A stretch of 64,000 nt of DNA from Lichina pygmaea. Taxonomy: Eukaryota > Ascomycota > Lichinomycetes > Lichinales > Lichinaceae. Under the pieces are notes generated by a model. That model was not told where the DNA came from, searched no databases, and saw only the letters and a list, made by a program, of their open reading frames with translations. This document shows positions 49,201-61,115 of this stretch, one piece after another. A program made the position numbers and the translations under genes. The stretch is taken from positions 2,108,001-2,172,000 of the forward strand of contig OY730172.1 of assembly GCA_963422465.1 (NCBI GenBank), read 5' to 3'. How positions within the stretch are numbered: position 1 is the first letter of the stretch; every line of letters starts with the position of its first letter.

Positions 49201-51448
49201 TGGCCTGGTCAGCCACAGTCCAGGCTTGTCCTTGACCGGTCCGGAGGTCGAGGGCAGGGTCACGAAACCCGTCGCACTCTACTCCCTCCGGTTTCGAGAA
49301 GCCGTCTTCCTGCAAAACCTTCTGCTCGACGAACGTTTCAGCAACGTGTGCGAGGAGTACGTGAAGCAGAACCCTCTTGGAAAGTCGGTGATATCGCTCC
49401 CCATCATTCATGGCGAACAAACACTGCTCGGGGCTCTCTACCTCGAGGCGCCCCCGAACACCTTCACCGGTAAGGCGATGCACGGCCCCCTCTCTCCAAA
49501 GGTCGTGCTCTGACTCGTAGCAGACCGCAACCTCACCGTCCTACAGTTGCTAGTCAATCAGTTCGCGATCAGCATCGCGAACGCGTATTTGTTCAAGCAG
49601 TAAGTGACCCCCCTGCAGGAGCCTGCGGAGCGGCGACCTGCTGACGCGCCACACAGAGTTCAGAAGGTTTCCGCAGCGAACACGTCAATGATCGAGTCGC
49701 AGAAACGAGCGTTGGCTCAAGCGCGCGAGTCGGAGCTGAAAGCGAAAAGCGCCGAGGCAGAGGCTCTCCGGAGCCTGCGGCTCAAGGAAGAAGCGGCCAG
49801 AGCAAAATCCATCTTCCTGGCAAACGTCTCGCACGAGCTGCGCACGCCTCTCAACGGCATGATTGGCAACTCCGAGCTGCTGAAGGCGACGCCGATGACG
49901 TCGGAGCAAGAGCAGTATGCGGATTCCATCCGTGTCTGCGCCGACACCCTCCTCACCGTCATCAACGACATCCTGGACTATTCCAAGCTGGAGGCTGGGA
50001 AGATGCAGCTCGTACAGGTGCCCTTCAACCTTCAGGAGGCGATTCAGGGCGTCGTGAGGGCGCTGGCATGCACCCATGTCGAACGGAAGCTGGAAACCGT
50101 GGCCGATCTCTCGTTGCCGGACGTGTTGGTGCTAGGCGACCCGATCCGACTGCATCAGATCTTGATGAACCTTCTCAGCAACAGCTACAAGTTCACGCCG
50201 GCTGGATCGGTCCGGGTCAGGGCCGAGACCGAGTACGAGACGGACGAGCACGTCAAGATCACGTGCTCGGTGGCCGACACGGGCATCGGCATCAGTCAAG
50301 AGCAGCTGAAGCGGCTGTTTACGCCTTTCAGCCAAGCGGACAACTCGACGGCAAGGAGGTATGGTGGGAGCGGCCTGGGCCTGAGCATCTGCAAGAGCCT
50401 GATCCAGGTCATGGGTGGACACATCTGGATCGAGAGCGAATCTGGGGTTGGCACGACGGTGAGCTTTACGCTGGCTCTGCGCAAGGCGCCGAAAGGCGCC
50501 GCCGTCGGAGACGTCGCCGTCGCGGCCAGAGAACCGGAGCCGGACTCGCTCGACCGTACGGCCAATCCCCCGAAGAATTCGGCTCACATCGACCTCTCGG
50601 AGGTGCCTCGAGACTTGATCCGCATCTGCATCGCCGAGGACAATGCGATCAACCAGAAGATCGCGCTCACGTTTGTGCAGCGGCTGGGCTTCCAGGTCGA
50701 CGCGTACGACAACGGCAAGGCGACGGTGGAGGCGCTCCAGGCCAAGGCGGACGAGGGACGGCCGTACCATCTGGTGCTCATGGACGTGCAGATGCCGGAG
50801 CTGGACGGCTACGAGGCGACGAGAGAGATCCGGGCAGACGACCGACAAGCGATCCGGGAGGTTCTCATCATCGCCATGACCGCTTCGGCCATCCAAGGCG
50901 ACAGGGAGAAGTGTATCGAGGCCGGGATGAACGACTACCTCGCGAAGCCGGTCCGGGCTAGCGTGCTCAAGAACATGCTCGAGAAGTATCTGCAGCAGCC
51001 AGAGAAGCGCGTGCCAAACATCCAGGGCGAGGCGGACAGCGTGGCCCAGGCGGTCATGAAGGAGGCTGTTACGGTAAAGATGCAAGCGCTGAAGGGTCTG
51101 CCCTCGTTGAGCAAGCGGCTCCCACCGGCAGCTGCGCCAAGCCGGGGGGACGTAGCTGGCGTGCATGACGACTCGTTCGGTGGAAGAGGCCTCCGCCGTT
51201 CCTCGCACGAGTCGATGCTGGCCGAAAGAGCCGATCAGGACAGCCGCAAGAACGGCGGAGTGGACAAAAGCACACAAGGCCGTCCTAGCTACGGTCGCAG
51301 CCAAAGCGGCGGCACCGTCCGACACAACACGGACGACAATGTCACGTCGCAGAAACGACGGCGGCGGAAAGACTCAGCCGAGCATCCGAGGAGTACGACG
51401 CTGCTGAAGAGCGAAGCCAAGAAGGGGCCGCCGTTGAAGAGCCCATGA
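43252..51448 (+). CDS. Group X hybrid histidine kinase with N-terminal kinase-like and AAA domains
   Basis: Fungal dual-type sensor kinase of the S. pombe Mak2/Mak3 and Candida Chk1 type, feeding the stress phosphorelay. Exons: 43252-43368, 43451-45556, 45636-45688, 45750-45947, 46038-46403, 46639-46738, 46805-47045, 47101-47442, 47504-47641, 47702-48970, 49035-49469, 49524-49599, 49657-51448; 2410 residues. Order: Ser/Thr-kinase-like domain (about 119-380) lacking HRD and DFG (HGELRGD, KHFGSG), hence probably inactive; AAA-type ATPase with Walker A GAAGLGKS near 569; long helical TPR-like region; GAF domain (about 1660-1810); HisKA with SHELRTPLNG near 1872; HATPase N-box HQILMNLLSN, DTGIGI and GLGLSICK; receiver domain with acceptor Asp in LVLMDVQMP near 2187 and conserved YLAKP lysine. 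All introns preserve frame; the exon 6/7 join (acceptor 46804) is least certain. The acidic-to-basic C-terminal tail is disordered. Confidence 0.93.
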
Positions 51449-51920
51449 TCCCGAGCGAGAAGCCAACAGATCTCTCCTCCTCCTTCTCTCCCCTCCAAGA
51501 AGCGTCCTTCTAGTCACGACGGCAACGGTGCCGATGATGGACGACATTTGCGTCGAGAGCCGAGTCGACGCTCCACGCTACACTACGGGCAGGCCGACAT
51601 GCCGCTATACGTCAGTTCGTTTCTGGCCCAAGAGACACGTTTTTGGAAAGGACACTTTCCGCTGATCTATGATGTCGTGTCACCTTGCGTCGTGTCGTAG
51701 GTGACGACTATGCATGATCAGCTGAGCCGGGCGAGTCTTCGCGGAGGCCTCGAGATGAAGCACGAGATGAAATCCCACAAGACCAGCACGACAGCGACGC
51801 TGATGGAGCCAGCAGCATCGTCATTCGCCCTATCCTTTGCGACGGGGCTGTGGAGACTTGTCTTTCTGCTCTTTTTTTCCTCTGCGAACCCATCTTGTCT
51901 TGCGCTGACTCTGCCTCTCC

Positions 51921-52013
51921 ATCACAAAGTCTGTCATAAGCTCCGTCACAAACTCTGTCATAAACTCCGTCACAAACCCCGTCACAAACCCCGTCACAAA
52001 CCCCATCTCAATC
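51921..52013. repeat. 12-bp tandem repeat
   Basis: Seven to eight units alternating CTCCGTCACAAA and CTCTGTCATAAA, ending in three CCCCGTCACAAA copies. The unit length keeps a tetrapeptide frame, but no gene surrounds it. Confidence 0.85.
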
Positions 52014-52129
52014 CTCCATCTCTCATCCCCATCTCTCATCGACCTGCAGTCCCACTCTCACGCTCAAATCTTTTCTTGTCTGTATCTACTTATCACTTAT
52101 CAAGGCAATGTAAGTGTTGGCGGCCACAG

Positions 52130-52269
52130 GGCCAGGGCTGAGCCTGGCTCAGTCAGTAGTGTTAGTCAGCTAGATGGGGGGCCATATAGCCCTTGAGTCC
52201 AGAGGGGCTTCATTCGACAGCTTCTTCTTCCCTCTCTGAGCCGGCCGATGCCTTGTAGCTCCAGCAGTA
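52130..52269 (-). repeat. Dispersed repeat, copy B
   Basis: Second copy of the repeat at 20927-21104, sharing GAGTCCAGAGGGGCTTCA, CCTTGTAGCTCCA and the palindromic GCTGAGCCTGGCTCAG-like start in the same order and orientation. It is about 140 bp and lacks the GTAC insertion of copy A. Confidence 0.5.
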
Positions 52270-52976
52270 AGTTGTGCTGATGCACTACATACCTACAGGA
52301 TCACCTCCGTACAGTCATCTCTGTCCATCATATCCTTACTTGTCTGTGTATTTGTATCTAGTGATCCACAGTACAATACTCCGTACATTCCCTCGCTCTT
52401 GTCTTCCTGGTCTAAAGTGTCATTTCAATCCGAGCAAGAACTCGACAGCCTTACTCCACAAATCGGGGGGAATCACGCCGATGGAAGCTCGGAGCAGTGA
52501 CCAGAAGATGCCGAGTGTGGCCTTACTTCTCTCAAGGGAAGGCCTTCGCTTATCTAAGGCAAGACCACGGGACCCCTTCCTTTCTCCGCGAGTAATCAAT
52601 TGGTTCGCTCTACGTGTTCACGTCGAGGGGGTGGAGCCGAGAGCAACGGCGCCGTGCGACTCCGCGGAGGGGGTCACCTGACCCGATCGAGCGTGATCCC
52701 ACAAACCCCTTTTTTCTTTCTTCTTTTTTTTTTTTGTGGGTCTCTTTTTGTCTATCATTGGGGGTCTGTTTCTTGTCACGTTATCCTTGTGTCTTTCTTC
52801 TACCGACCCAGCTTTTTTTTAGCACACATTGGCTCTTGACGAATCGTTAGATAAAGCATTTCTGTGGTCGTAGGTGATCTGTACTAAGGTGATCATGGAT
52901 GACTACAATAAGAGCGGTAGCCAACACTCTAGGCTAAGCTTCGGTTCTGTCCTGTCAGCCCTGATCACAGTGCTTC

Positions 52977-52996
52977 GTACGGAAGTACTTCCGTAC
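52977..52996. repeat. Perfect 20-bp GTAC palindrome
   Basis: GTACGGAAGTACTTCCGTAC reads the same on both strands and is followed by further GTAC-containing words to about 53021. It is the longest perfect palindrome I noticed in the window. Confidence 0.9.
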
Positions 52997-53430
52997 AGTA
53001 CGTACAGTACGTACTTCCGTGTTTGTCACAGCCACTCGGTGGTCAAAATCACACGGCTGCAGCTTGGGTACTCCAGACTGATGGGATCCGCCTCGGCTTC
53101 AGCCAGCAACAAGGCCGAATCAGCTCACGTGCCTCAGCAGTCGCAAGCCACATCCGGGAACCGCGTAATTTATTAGCTACATTAATGTAGCCGGAAGTGA
53201 CGAAGCACAGGTTACAGTACGGCAGGAGTCCTAGTGAGCCAGGTACCGTACGTAGCATAAGTAATTAAGTAGCTACGGAAGTACTTTGGATCTCTCCCAC
53301 TCTCGACGATCAGACAAGACGAAGACCTCATCCATCGGTGTCTTCTCAGTCTCTCCGTGGGGCGACCACCATCAAAGACCACTCCAAGCCCATCCGTCGG
53401 TGCGTCACAGACAGAACAAAGTCCGTCCAA

Positions 53431-53457
53431 CCATCCATCCATCCATCCATCCATCCA
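53431..53457. repeat. ATCC tetranucleotide microsatellite
   Basis: Nearly seven perfect CCAT units in the spacer downstream of the histidine kinase. Confidence 0.88.
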
Positions 53458-54410
53458 CTTATCACAGCCAGACGAGCAAAAAATCCGAGCGAAGAAAGAG
53501 GTACTGCAGCATGAGGGAATCAGAGAGTACTTACCTGTACCTATTACTCATCTCACAAAGCTAGACAGAGGATGGGTACAGTACGCAAGTACGGGAGTAC
53601 GTAAATTATGTACTCCGTACCATCCGGGAAATACCCACTCCCGATCCCATGTACGAAGTCCGTTCCGTACTCCGCACTCCGTACGTACGCACGTACAGTG
53701 CATACGTCCTCCACCACCACCATCTTTGTACTTCCACGCAACATGCAGCTCTCGCGTTAAAGACGGGGTCAAGCCCGATCCTAGATCCCTCCCGAGAAGT
53801 TGGGATACGGGCCAAGCTACGTACCTACCGTAAGACACAGAGCCAAGATACATTACATAACTTACCTGTCAGTTCCTATGATGACAGTACAGAGTAGGTG
53901 GACTTTTTTTTTTTCCTTCTGGTTCTGTGAAAACAGAACAATAAGAGAGAAAGATTGGGATGGTCTGGCTACGTACTAAGGTTAGTTTGGGGGGTCATGT
54001 TTGAGTATAGGTATGGATATGAGTGTGGGTATGAGTATAAGTATGAATGTGGGTGTGAGTGTTGAGCACGAGTATGAGCTTTTCTTTATTTCTTCGGCCC
54101 ACAGCAATGGAAAAGGAGCAAGAAGATTGTACTGGGAAAAGAAGAAGGAGGGAGATGGGGATAAGAGGCGGGTATAAGTTCGGTTGAACAGGGGGGGGGA
54201 TGATGTATAATAAAGAAGGGGTGGGGAGGGCGATGGTTGATGCTGTGTGAAACAGAATTCGGTTGGCTCGACAGTGGTGTAGTCGCAAAATGGACATTGT
54301 CGTTGTCGAGATGGATCGAGATGGATGGAATTGGGATTTAGGATCGGGATATAAGGACACAGACAAAAGAAAAAAAAGGCACGAAAAGACAAAAGCCCCC
54401 CCAGGTCGCT

Positions 54411-55100
54411 TCACGGGTATCGATCGCCTTCCCGACTCCGTGGCGCCGCCGTCTGATGCGCCGATTCTGGATCGTGTCTTGTGGAAGATGCTGGTGGTGG
54501 CGGTGGTGGTGGTGGTGGAGGAGGAGGAGGAGGAGGAGGAGGAGGAGGAGGAGGAGGAGGTTGCTGTTGCTGCGGATGCTGTTGCTGCGGATGCTGTTGA
54601 TGCTGTTGTGGTTTTTGGTGTTGGTGCTGCTGCTGCTGGTGTGAAGATGGATCATGTGCGTGATGGTGATGATGATAGTGATGCTGTCGGCCAACGCCGC
54701 TGCCGTGTCGAGGCGAAGGTTCTCGATCGATGACCATGGGATCGCTGGGACCGGTCGTCGTCGTCGTCGTCGTCGTCGTCGACGAGGTTCCAGACGGCCC
54801 CGTCTGCGAGGATAGAGATGGTCTGCCGCTGCGTCGACCTGGCGACGGGTGCGATCCACCGCTGGCCTCGACCGTCGAGGCCGTGGCCGTGTCCGGCTGA
54901 CCCGAGGCCGAAGGCGTGCCTCCACGGCCGCCGCCCGCGCCAGAGGATCCGCCGCCGTTGCCCTCACCGGCACGAGACCGGCTCGGCGGTCGACCTTGCG
55001 CGTCGGCCCGGGGAGAGGCGTCGCTTCGTGCTCGCCCGTGGCCGGTCCTTCGTCCTGGGAGGCTCATGTTCGACGACGACGACGACGTTGCCGCCGCTGC

Positions 55101-55138
<38 letters not shown>

Positions 55139-56583
55139 AGGGCCCGGCTTGGCCCGACTGGCCGAGCGGAGGCGACGTAAAGCTCCCTTGCCCGGACGGC
55201 GGCGGTGCGGGTTGATGCGATCCCTGCGCCTTTCGCTTCTTTGGCGAGTTTGTGTAGTCTGGACGCGTCAGCAAAGGGGGCGTGCTCCTCGACGACGACG
55301 GCCGAACCCTTCGAGGACTCGGGGGCCGGGACTTAGATCGACCCACCTGGCGTTCCCGGTTCCTTCGGCTCCTTCGACCCCAGCGGAGGTTGCCAGTGGA
55401 GAAAGGATATCGACGGCGACTGCTGCGGCGGTTCGGGCGGAGGCGCGACCTGGCTCGGAGGAGCCGGCGGGGCCTGCGATGGCATCTGCTGAGGTCCGCT
55501 CGGGCCGGGCCGAACGATGCCCGCAGGGCCGTGAGGGCTGGGTTGGATGTGGATCTCGCCCGTCGTGAGTCGTGGCAGGACGGCCTGCGCCGGCGGCCGT
55601 GGCGCCGAGGTCGGATGCATGTTGTGACTGGCCACCAAGGGCGGCGGCGGCGGCGGCGGCGGCGGCGGTAGTGGGGTTGGTGGGGGAGGCCCCCCTTGAC
55701 GCGCCGCAGGCGACTTCGAGTACGTCGACATGAACGGCGTTCCCTGATGCGACGAGCCGGCCGGCGACGACTGCGGCTGCGGCGCCGGCCCGGCGGGCGA
55801 GGCGTGCGGCATCGAGGCCTGTTGCGGCGCGTAAGGGCTCGGCTGGGCCGAGGCCACGACGCGCGATTCGCGCGAGTCGCGGCGCGAATCGGGCGACGAT
55901 TGCGGTTGCGGTTGCGGTTGCGGTTGCGGTTGCGGCAGCGCCGGGTGCGCGGCGGGACCGTGGAGGTGCTGATGGGCCTGGGAGAGGTGATGCTGAGCCC
56001 ACTCGAGGCTGACGTTGGCCAGGTTGCCGCCGCCCATGCCGGCGAAGACCATCGGGATCAGGTACGGCGGGATGCCGCCCTGGAGGGACTCGTGGAGCAT
56101 GCTCAGCTCGATCCGGCGCTGCTCCAGACGTAGGCCCTCCTGTCGCGTCTTCTCCTCCTCCTGCTTGCGCTTGTCCTCCTCTTGCCTCGCCTGCAGCCAG
56201 CTTCGCATCGACTCCTCGGCGTTGCGCCACTCCGAGGGCGGCGCGGGCAGCTGGCCCAGAGACGACTGCGACATGGCCGTGGTCATGGCCGCGGGCACCT
56301 GAATGCTCGGCGGTGGCGCGGGCAAGGACATGGCGGCCGGGAGAGGCAGGCTGCGATGGTGACTCGACATGGCGCGCGGCGGCGGCTGCGGCGGCGAGCC
56401 AGCCCCGTGCGGGGCAGGCGGCGCCTTCACGGTCACCGACGAGCCCGCGTAGGCACTCGTCTTGGTCGCGCTCGCGATCTTGCTGTGGCTGCCGGGGCTT
56501 GCGAGCGGCGCAGTCGTCCGAGGCGCGTCATGGAAGCTCGGCGGCGCGATCCGGCTCGGAGTCTGCTTGAGCGAGAGTAACAT
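54411..56583 (-). CDS. Proline/glutamine-rich protein, conserved core of unknown function
   Basis: 694 residues in two exons, 56583-55347 and 55258-54411. The 88-nt intron has donor GTGGGT, branch GCTGACG and acceptor CCAG; splicing joins GTP to DYTNSPKKRKAQ. Without splicing the first frame stops after four codons. One ordered-looking region is visible at about residues 100-200: SEWRNAEESMRSWLQARQEE, a charged Glu/Lys/Arg-Gln coiled-coil, then GGIPPYLIPMVFAGMGGGNLANVSLEWAQ, which I remember from other fungal hypothetical proteins. The rest is low complexity: PQ repeats, runs of Pro, 17 or so Ala, His-rich and Gln-rich parts and 23 consecutive Pro near the C-terminus. PKKRK could be a nuclear localisation signal. 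Composition suggests a transcriptional co-regulator, but this is only inference. The start at 56583 is the first ATG in frame; an upstream exon is possible. Confidence 0.78.
54492..54560 (-). repeat. Poly-Pro (23) coding run
   Basis: Twenty-three CCN codons, mostly CCT and CCA, near the C-terminus of the proline-rich protein, preceded by Gln/His-rich sequence. Trinucleotide slippage product. Confidence 0.88.
55901..55935 (-). repeat. Hexanucleotide coding repeat (Pro-Gln)
   Basis: About six TGCGGT units encode alternating Pro and Gln within the first exon of the proline-rich protein. Confidence 0.85.
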
Positions 56584-57642
56584 GAGCCTGGCGGAAACGG
56601 AGAGCCGGCAAGGACGACGGCTAGAGCAGGAGCAGGAGCATCAACAGCAGCTGCTGCTGTTGCAAGAGCAGTTCCAGGCCGGGTCCCGGCGAACGACATG
56701 AACGAAAAAGGGCTTCAAAAAGGAATCATCTCATTAAGCTTTTGGGCCGACGCGAGCGAAGAGGGGGGTGGGGAGGGAAGAGGGAGGGGGAGTGAATGAG
56801 GCAGGTGGGGTGCGAACGAAGGGGACACTGACGATCGTCCAGAGAGCTGTCCGGGCTCAAGGCGATCAACGGCGAGGCTCGATGAGATTTCAAGCGGGCA
56901 AAAAAGCAACGGAAGCGCACAAAAAAACAGCGACCGAGTACTTGTCCGTACCGTGCGGCGGTGTCGTACAGCGGCGTACTACCTATGCCACAGGGCAGTG
57001 AGGTGGTGTCGTAGCTCCGTAGCCTCTAGCCGGACGAGGACAAGCAGAACAGCAGGCGGCGCAACCCATCCACAACAGATGCGCACCCGGCGGGCTGGAC
57101 TAGCTGCGACGGGTCTCCATACCTGGAAAGGGTCCTCCGCACCTCCACCGTCGACTCGAAGGGGAAAGCAGCCAGAGCGCAGGCGGTGCTGACATCCGAT
57201 TCGCCGAGGGTCCGCAAGGCTAACCGTTCTGGACGGTCCTCGGCGAGCTTTGGATCCTCTCGCGCCTCTCTCGTTCGTCCGCGCTCCAACGCCTTCGCGG
57301 TCGAAGGGGCGTACGAAGGTGCAGCGCGAGTCACCTCCGGCGACGGTAACGATCTCGGTGCGTGCGCGTCGCTCACCGATCCCTTGTCACGTTCGAGCAC
57401 TCTTCCGTCGCTCGACCTTGCCTTCCCGCGGCGAGGTCCGGTTCTCCGTCCTCGGTCCTCGGCGCACGCGGTCGGGTCAGCCGGCGATGTCAGAGCCTGT
57501 GCCGTCGCCACAGCAGATCCACCGAGACCTCGGACGAGCCAAGGACGCCTGGGAAAAAGAGGAGGCCTGAAGCCGGAAGAACGGCGATGACTCGACGCTC
57601 TGGCACGATCGTCGTTGGAAGAGGCTGACGGCGACGTAGCAC

Positions 57643-57713
57643 CGTACGTACCGTACGTACTGTACCCATGTACTTCCGTACCTCCGTACTTCCGTACTTC
57701 CGTACGGAGTAAT
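57643..57713. repeat. GTAC/TCCGTAC cluster
   Basis: Over 70 bp, words of the type GTACTTCCGTAC and CCTCCGTACTTCCGTAC repeat about eight times in imperfect tandem. It is a dense example of the GTAC-rich motif found in most long spacers of this window. Confidence 0.8.
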
Positions 57714-58151
57714 CAAACATCAGTCAATCGAGTCTCTCTTGGGGTGTCGGTGCCGGGGGGGTCGCAACCAGGGATGCCAGGCCGGTGCAGGCCTAGGCTA
57801 GGCTAGGCGACCGCGACCAGGGTCGCTTGACCGCAGCCTACTGGGGACCGACTTTAGGCTGCCATGTGGGCTCTTTCGGGCACCGAAGACGCCAAGGAAT
57901 CCGTCCGGCGGCGCAAACGCATGAGACTCTTCCGCTTGAAATGAGCGCCGATCCGAAAGAGACGCCACGACATCCGCTTCGAGGGAAGTCCGAGACGGCC
58001 CCCACGACCGAGTACCGATCAATTACCTAATCCAGCCGTGGCTCGGACCAAAGAGAAGTGGCGCCTGATTACATAAGGCGGCACGGGCTACCGTGCCTTC
58101 TGCATCATGAGCCACCGAATCTGCGTCTTAGTACGTATGTACGTGACGTAA

Positions 58152-58287
58152 TGGGGGCCCGTAAGTGTTAGAAAAAGGGTTCTTGCGACTTTTGTCATTC
58201 CTTGGTAGTTTCCTGCGATGTGACGGGCGGAGAGGAAACCACTGCTAAAGTTATGAGAAAACTTCGTCTAACACTTACGGACCCCTA
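58152..58287. mobile_element. Fold-back (MITE-like) element
   Basis: Terminal arms 58152-58172 and 58267-58287 are 21-bp inverted repeats with two mismatches (core CCGTAAGTGTTAGA). Complementarity continues inward with interruptions (CTTTT/AACTTT-like and TAGTTTCC/GGAAACCAC segments), so nearly the whole 136 bp can fold into one hairpin. TA dinucleotides lie close to both ends, which would suit a Tc1/mariner-derived MITE, but a target-site duplication cannot be fixed. A small-RNA hairpin is an alternative. Confidence 0.6.
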
Positions 58288-61087
58288 CTGTAGGAGTGGT
58301 GGCCCTGCTCGAGGCTACTACAGTACAAGGTACGAGCTGTACCACGTACGCTACGTACACACGTACAGTACAGTAGTACGTATGTACTCCGTAGATGACA
58401 GCTGAGCGCTCGAAAGAAATGACTGAATCTCCTCGACGTAGTAGAGATGAAGGAGTCTGGGGCGCTTCGTGCTTGAGCCGCGCGAGCATAGCAGAGCTAC
58501 ATACGTACGTACGTACTTGTGAGTACTCCGTCCGTCCGAAGGTGCGTACGAGGTATGGACCGCCGACGAGAGACCAGCCGCCCGAAACCCCCTGGAGCCC
58601 GGACGACGATCGATCCCAGCTGGAACGGCGCAAGGACGACAGAGTGTGACGGCACAAGTGGGAGAGAGATGCGGCGAATTTGCTGCCAGACCCCCCTGTT
58701 GCAGATCTCCCGTCGCCGTCGATTGACATTGGATCTCTTGGTTCCGAATACCGGTCGCGTGGAAAGTCCTGCGGCGAGCCTGTGGCCGTGGTCGTTTGAT
58801 CGACTTGTCCGTCGACGAAACAACGACCGTTGTCATGCCGAGCTGGGGAATACTGCAGTCGTGCGCGCGTCCATTGAACGGCATACGTTACGTACGGCAA
58901 ATCACGCGAACGCCGAGGCTTCGATGCGCAGTTGGTCGGTCAGGAGCCGAGATGAGGCTGATTGTGACAGAGCTGTCCTGCTCAGCGCCACGCATCCCGA
59001 TACGTTCCATGGCCGTCCGCGGCGCTGCTCGAAGCAGACGGGAGCGCTCGAGTAGCCTGATGTTGGCGACACTGCGGATGCTGGCAGCGGAACCAAGGCG
59101 TGGAAGGAGATGCTGACAGGCGAGCCCGTCCGGAGCTAAGATATCTTACTGTATTACCGGTGTGGCACGGCATGTGGAACCCCTGGCTCCCAAGAAGTCA
59201 AAAGGAGCTGGACATGAGCGGTCTGACGAGGACCAACGTCTCACGGCCGGCTCGATCGCCGTCGTCGTGTCCCCCCCTCGCGCACGCTGCAGGAGGGGAC
59301 GGCCAGACGACGAGCTCCGAGGATTGGGTTGTTGAGAGATGCATGTCGACCGTCAAGCCTCGGTGGCCCAAAGTTGCCGGAGGGCTCTGATCGCTCACTT
59401 CTGAATGTGTTGAGATGCCGGTTGCACAGCCGTTCGCATCGACGGCACGATACGCGCAGCATGCGCCGGAGCGGCCTTTTCTGAAACAACCAGAGGCTGT
59501 CACTCCGAGCTGGCACATGCTGGGAAGAGCGTCGTACGCCAGAACTACGAGTCGAACCTGCGCGTACTTCTGACGACCCAGACGCCTGTTTGGTTGGAGC
59601 ATTCCAATGTACTTCCGTACGAGAGATCGAGCTGCAGCTCTGACCATCTAACGTACGTACAGTTCGACATCCAGGTTATCGGTAGAGCGGCTCTCACGAC
59701 AGGAGTGGCCTCCCTCCCGGATGGAGGATACGTACACACGTACTCCTGTCCGTTCCGTACTGTCAAGGGAATGGCATCTGGCCGCGCACTCGCTGGACGT
59801 GGAATCGCGACCCCGGCGAACTCTCCAGGCCACTCCTGATTCTGGAGAGACATGCGCGGCACGCGTTGTGGTGGCAGGGAGGAAGGGCCACCGGTGGGCC
59901 CGTGCCTCGACCCTGGTCGGACGCCGAAGATGACGGGACCAGAAGCGGTGTGTCGCACCGGCTTCCCTTCCGCTTCAGCATCGTGGATCCGACAGCAGCC
60001 ATCGGGCCGACGAGGCGCGCGGCTGGTCCGCGAAAGGGTACGAAGATACCTGTGTACGGAGCTTACGGTGGCCCAAGGTTACACGGCGCGGTCGATCGTA
60101 CGCTCTTGGCTTAGCGGGCCCCGTCCCTCTGACCAGAAATGTCGACGGCTGAGCCCATTTGCGACGTGGGAAGCATCCGATTCTGTCACGGACAAGCCGA
60201 GGTACGAGTACGAAGCACCTGTCCGTACGTACAGATGACATCTAGCCAGGGGAACGAACCGAAAGAGGACGAGAGAGTCGGCGCTTCTGTCACGAGCGCA
60301 GCATCGAAGAGTCTTGCAGCGGCCTCGATGTGGTCCTGACGGGTTTGGAGCCATGATCGTTCTCACGGACTTTTGGGGCGAGGGATCAACGCATGGCTTC
60401 GAGCCTTTGGTCGGACGAGAAGCGAGGCTGATGTCAGGAGTGGTCGGATGCTCTCGCTACGGACGCGCCCCGCCGAAGCCGTTCGAGCGTCGGATCCTCC
60501 GACGACGACGACGACAACGACGACCCCGCCTTGTTGCCCGGAGAGCGCAACGGAGCGATGGCCTTCCCGTGTGTGCTCGGCGCCGCCGGGAACGTCTTCC
60601 TGAACGGGCCCACGGCTCCACCGGAGTAGAACATGTCGACTTGGCTCAGAGCCGGCTAGACCATCAGGAACGATAGGCGATCCGTCGTCGCTTCCACTCA
60701 GCCCCACGGCGTCAGGAGCGGGGGGAGTGCGGGGCCAGCTGCTCAGGCTAGCAGGCCTGGCAGGCTAGAGAGGATGTGACCGCGCGACCGTCGCCAATCA
60801 CGTCGTCGTCCAGGTTCATGGAGCGATTGCTTAGGAGACCAGGGATGGCGAAGCCATGTTCCGAAAGTGCCTCGGCAGCGAAGGCCGAGCTCCGAAGCAC
60901 CTCGTCGACGCCCGCGATATCGGCAGGCGCTGAGCGCGGACGGACATGTACGAAGTACGTATGTACGAGGTGCTCGGTATCGGAGCTCTCCACGACGTAC
61001 CCCTCGCGTCGCTCAAGATTCGTCTGGAACATCCAAGGCCACAAGAGCGTCAGGGTGCATCGCAATGGACCTGGACGAGATGTCCAA

Positions 61088-61115
61088 CCCCCCCCCCCCC
61101 CCCCCCCCCCCCCCC
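61088..61115. repeat. C28 mononucleotide run
   Basis: Twenty-eight consecutive C on the plus strand in the gene-poor right end. Confidence 0.9.

Larger units (their letters stand above)
51449..54410. other. Convergent 3' spacer
   Basis: 3.0 kb between convergent genes. It holds a 12-bp tandem repeat (51921-52013), dispersed repeat copy B (52130-52269), a T-rich stretch (52708-52830), a perfect 20-bp GTAC palindrome (52977-52996), an ATCC run (53431-53457), dense GTAC motifs at 53574-53705 and a TATGAG/TGTGGGTA-type minisatellite-like tract at about 53997-54065. No gene is supported. Confidence 0.55.

Noticed and set aside
50132-51325. 397-codon minus-strand frame opposite the histidine kinase
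   Set aside because: Antisense to HATPase and receiver motifs, no domain of its own.
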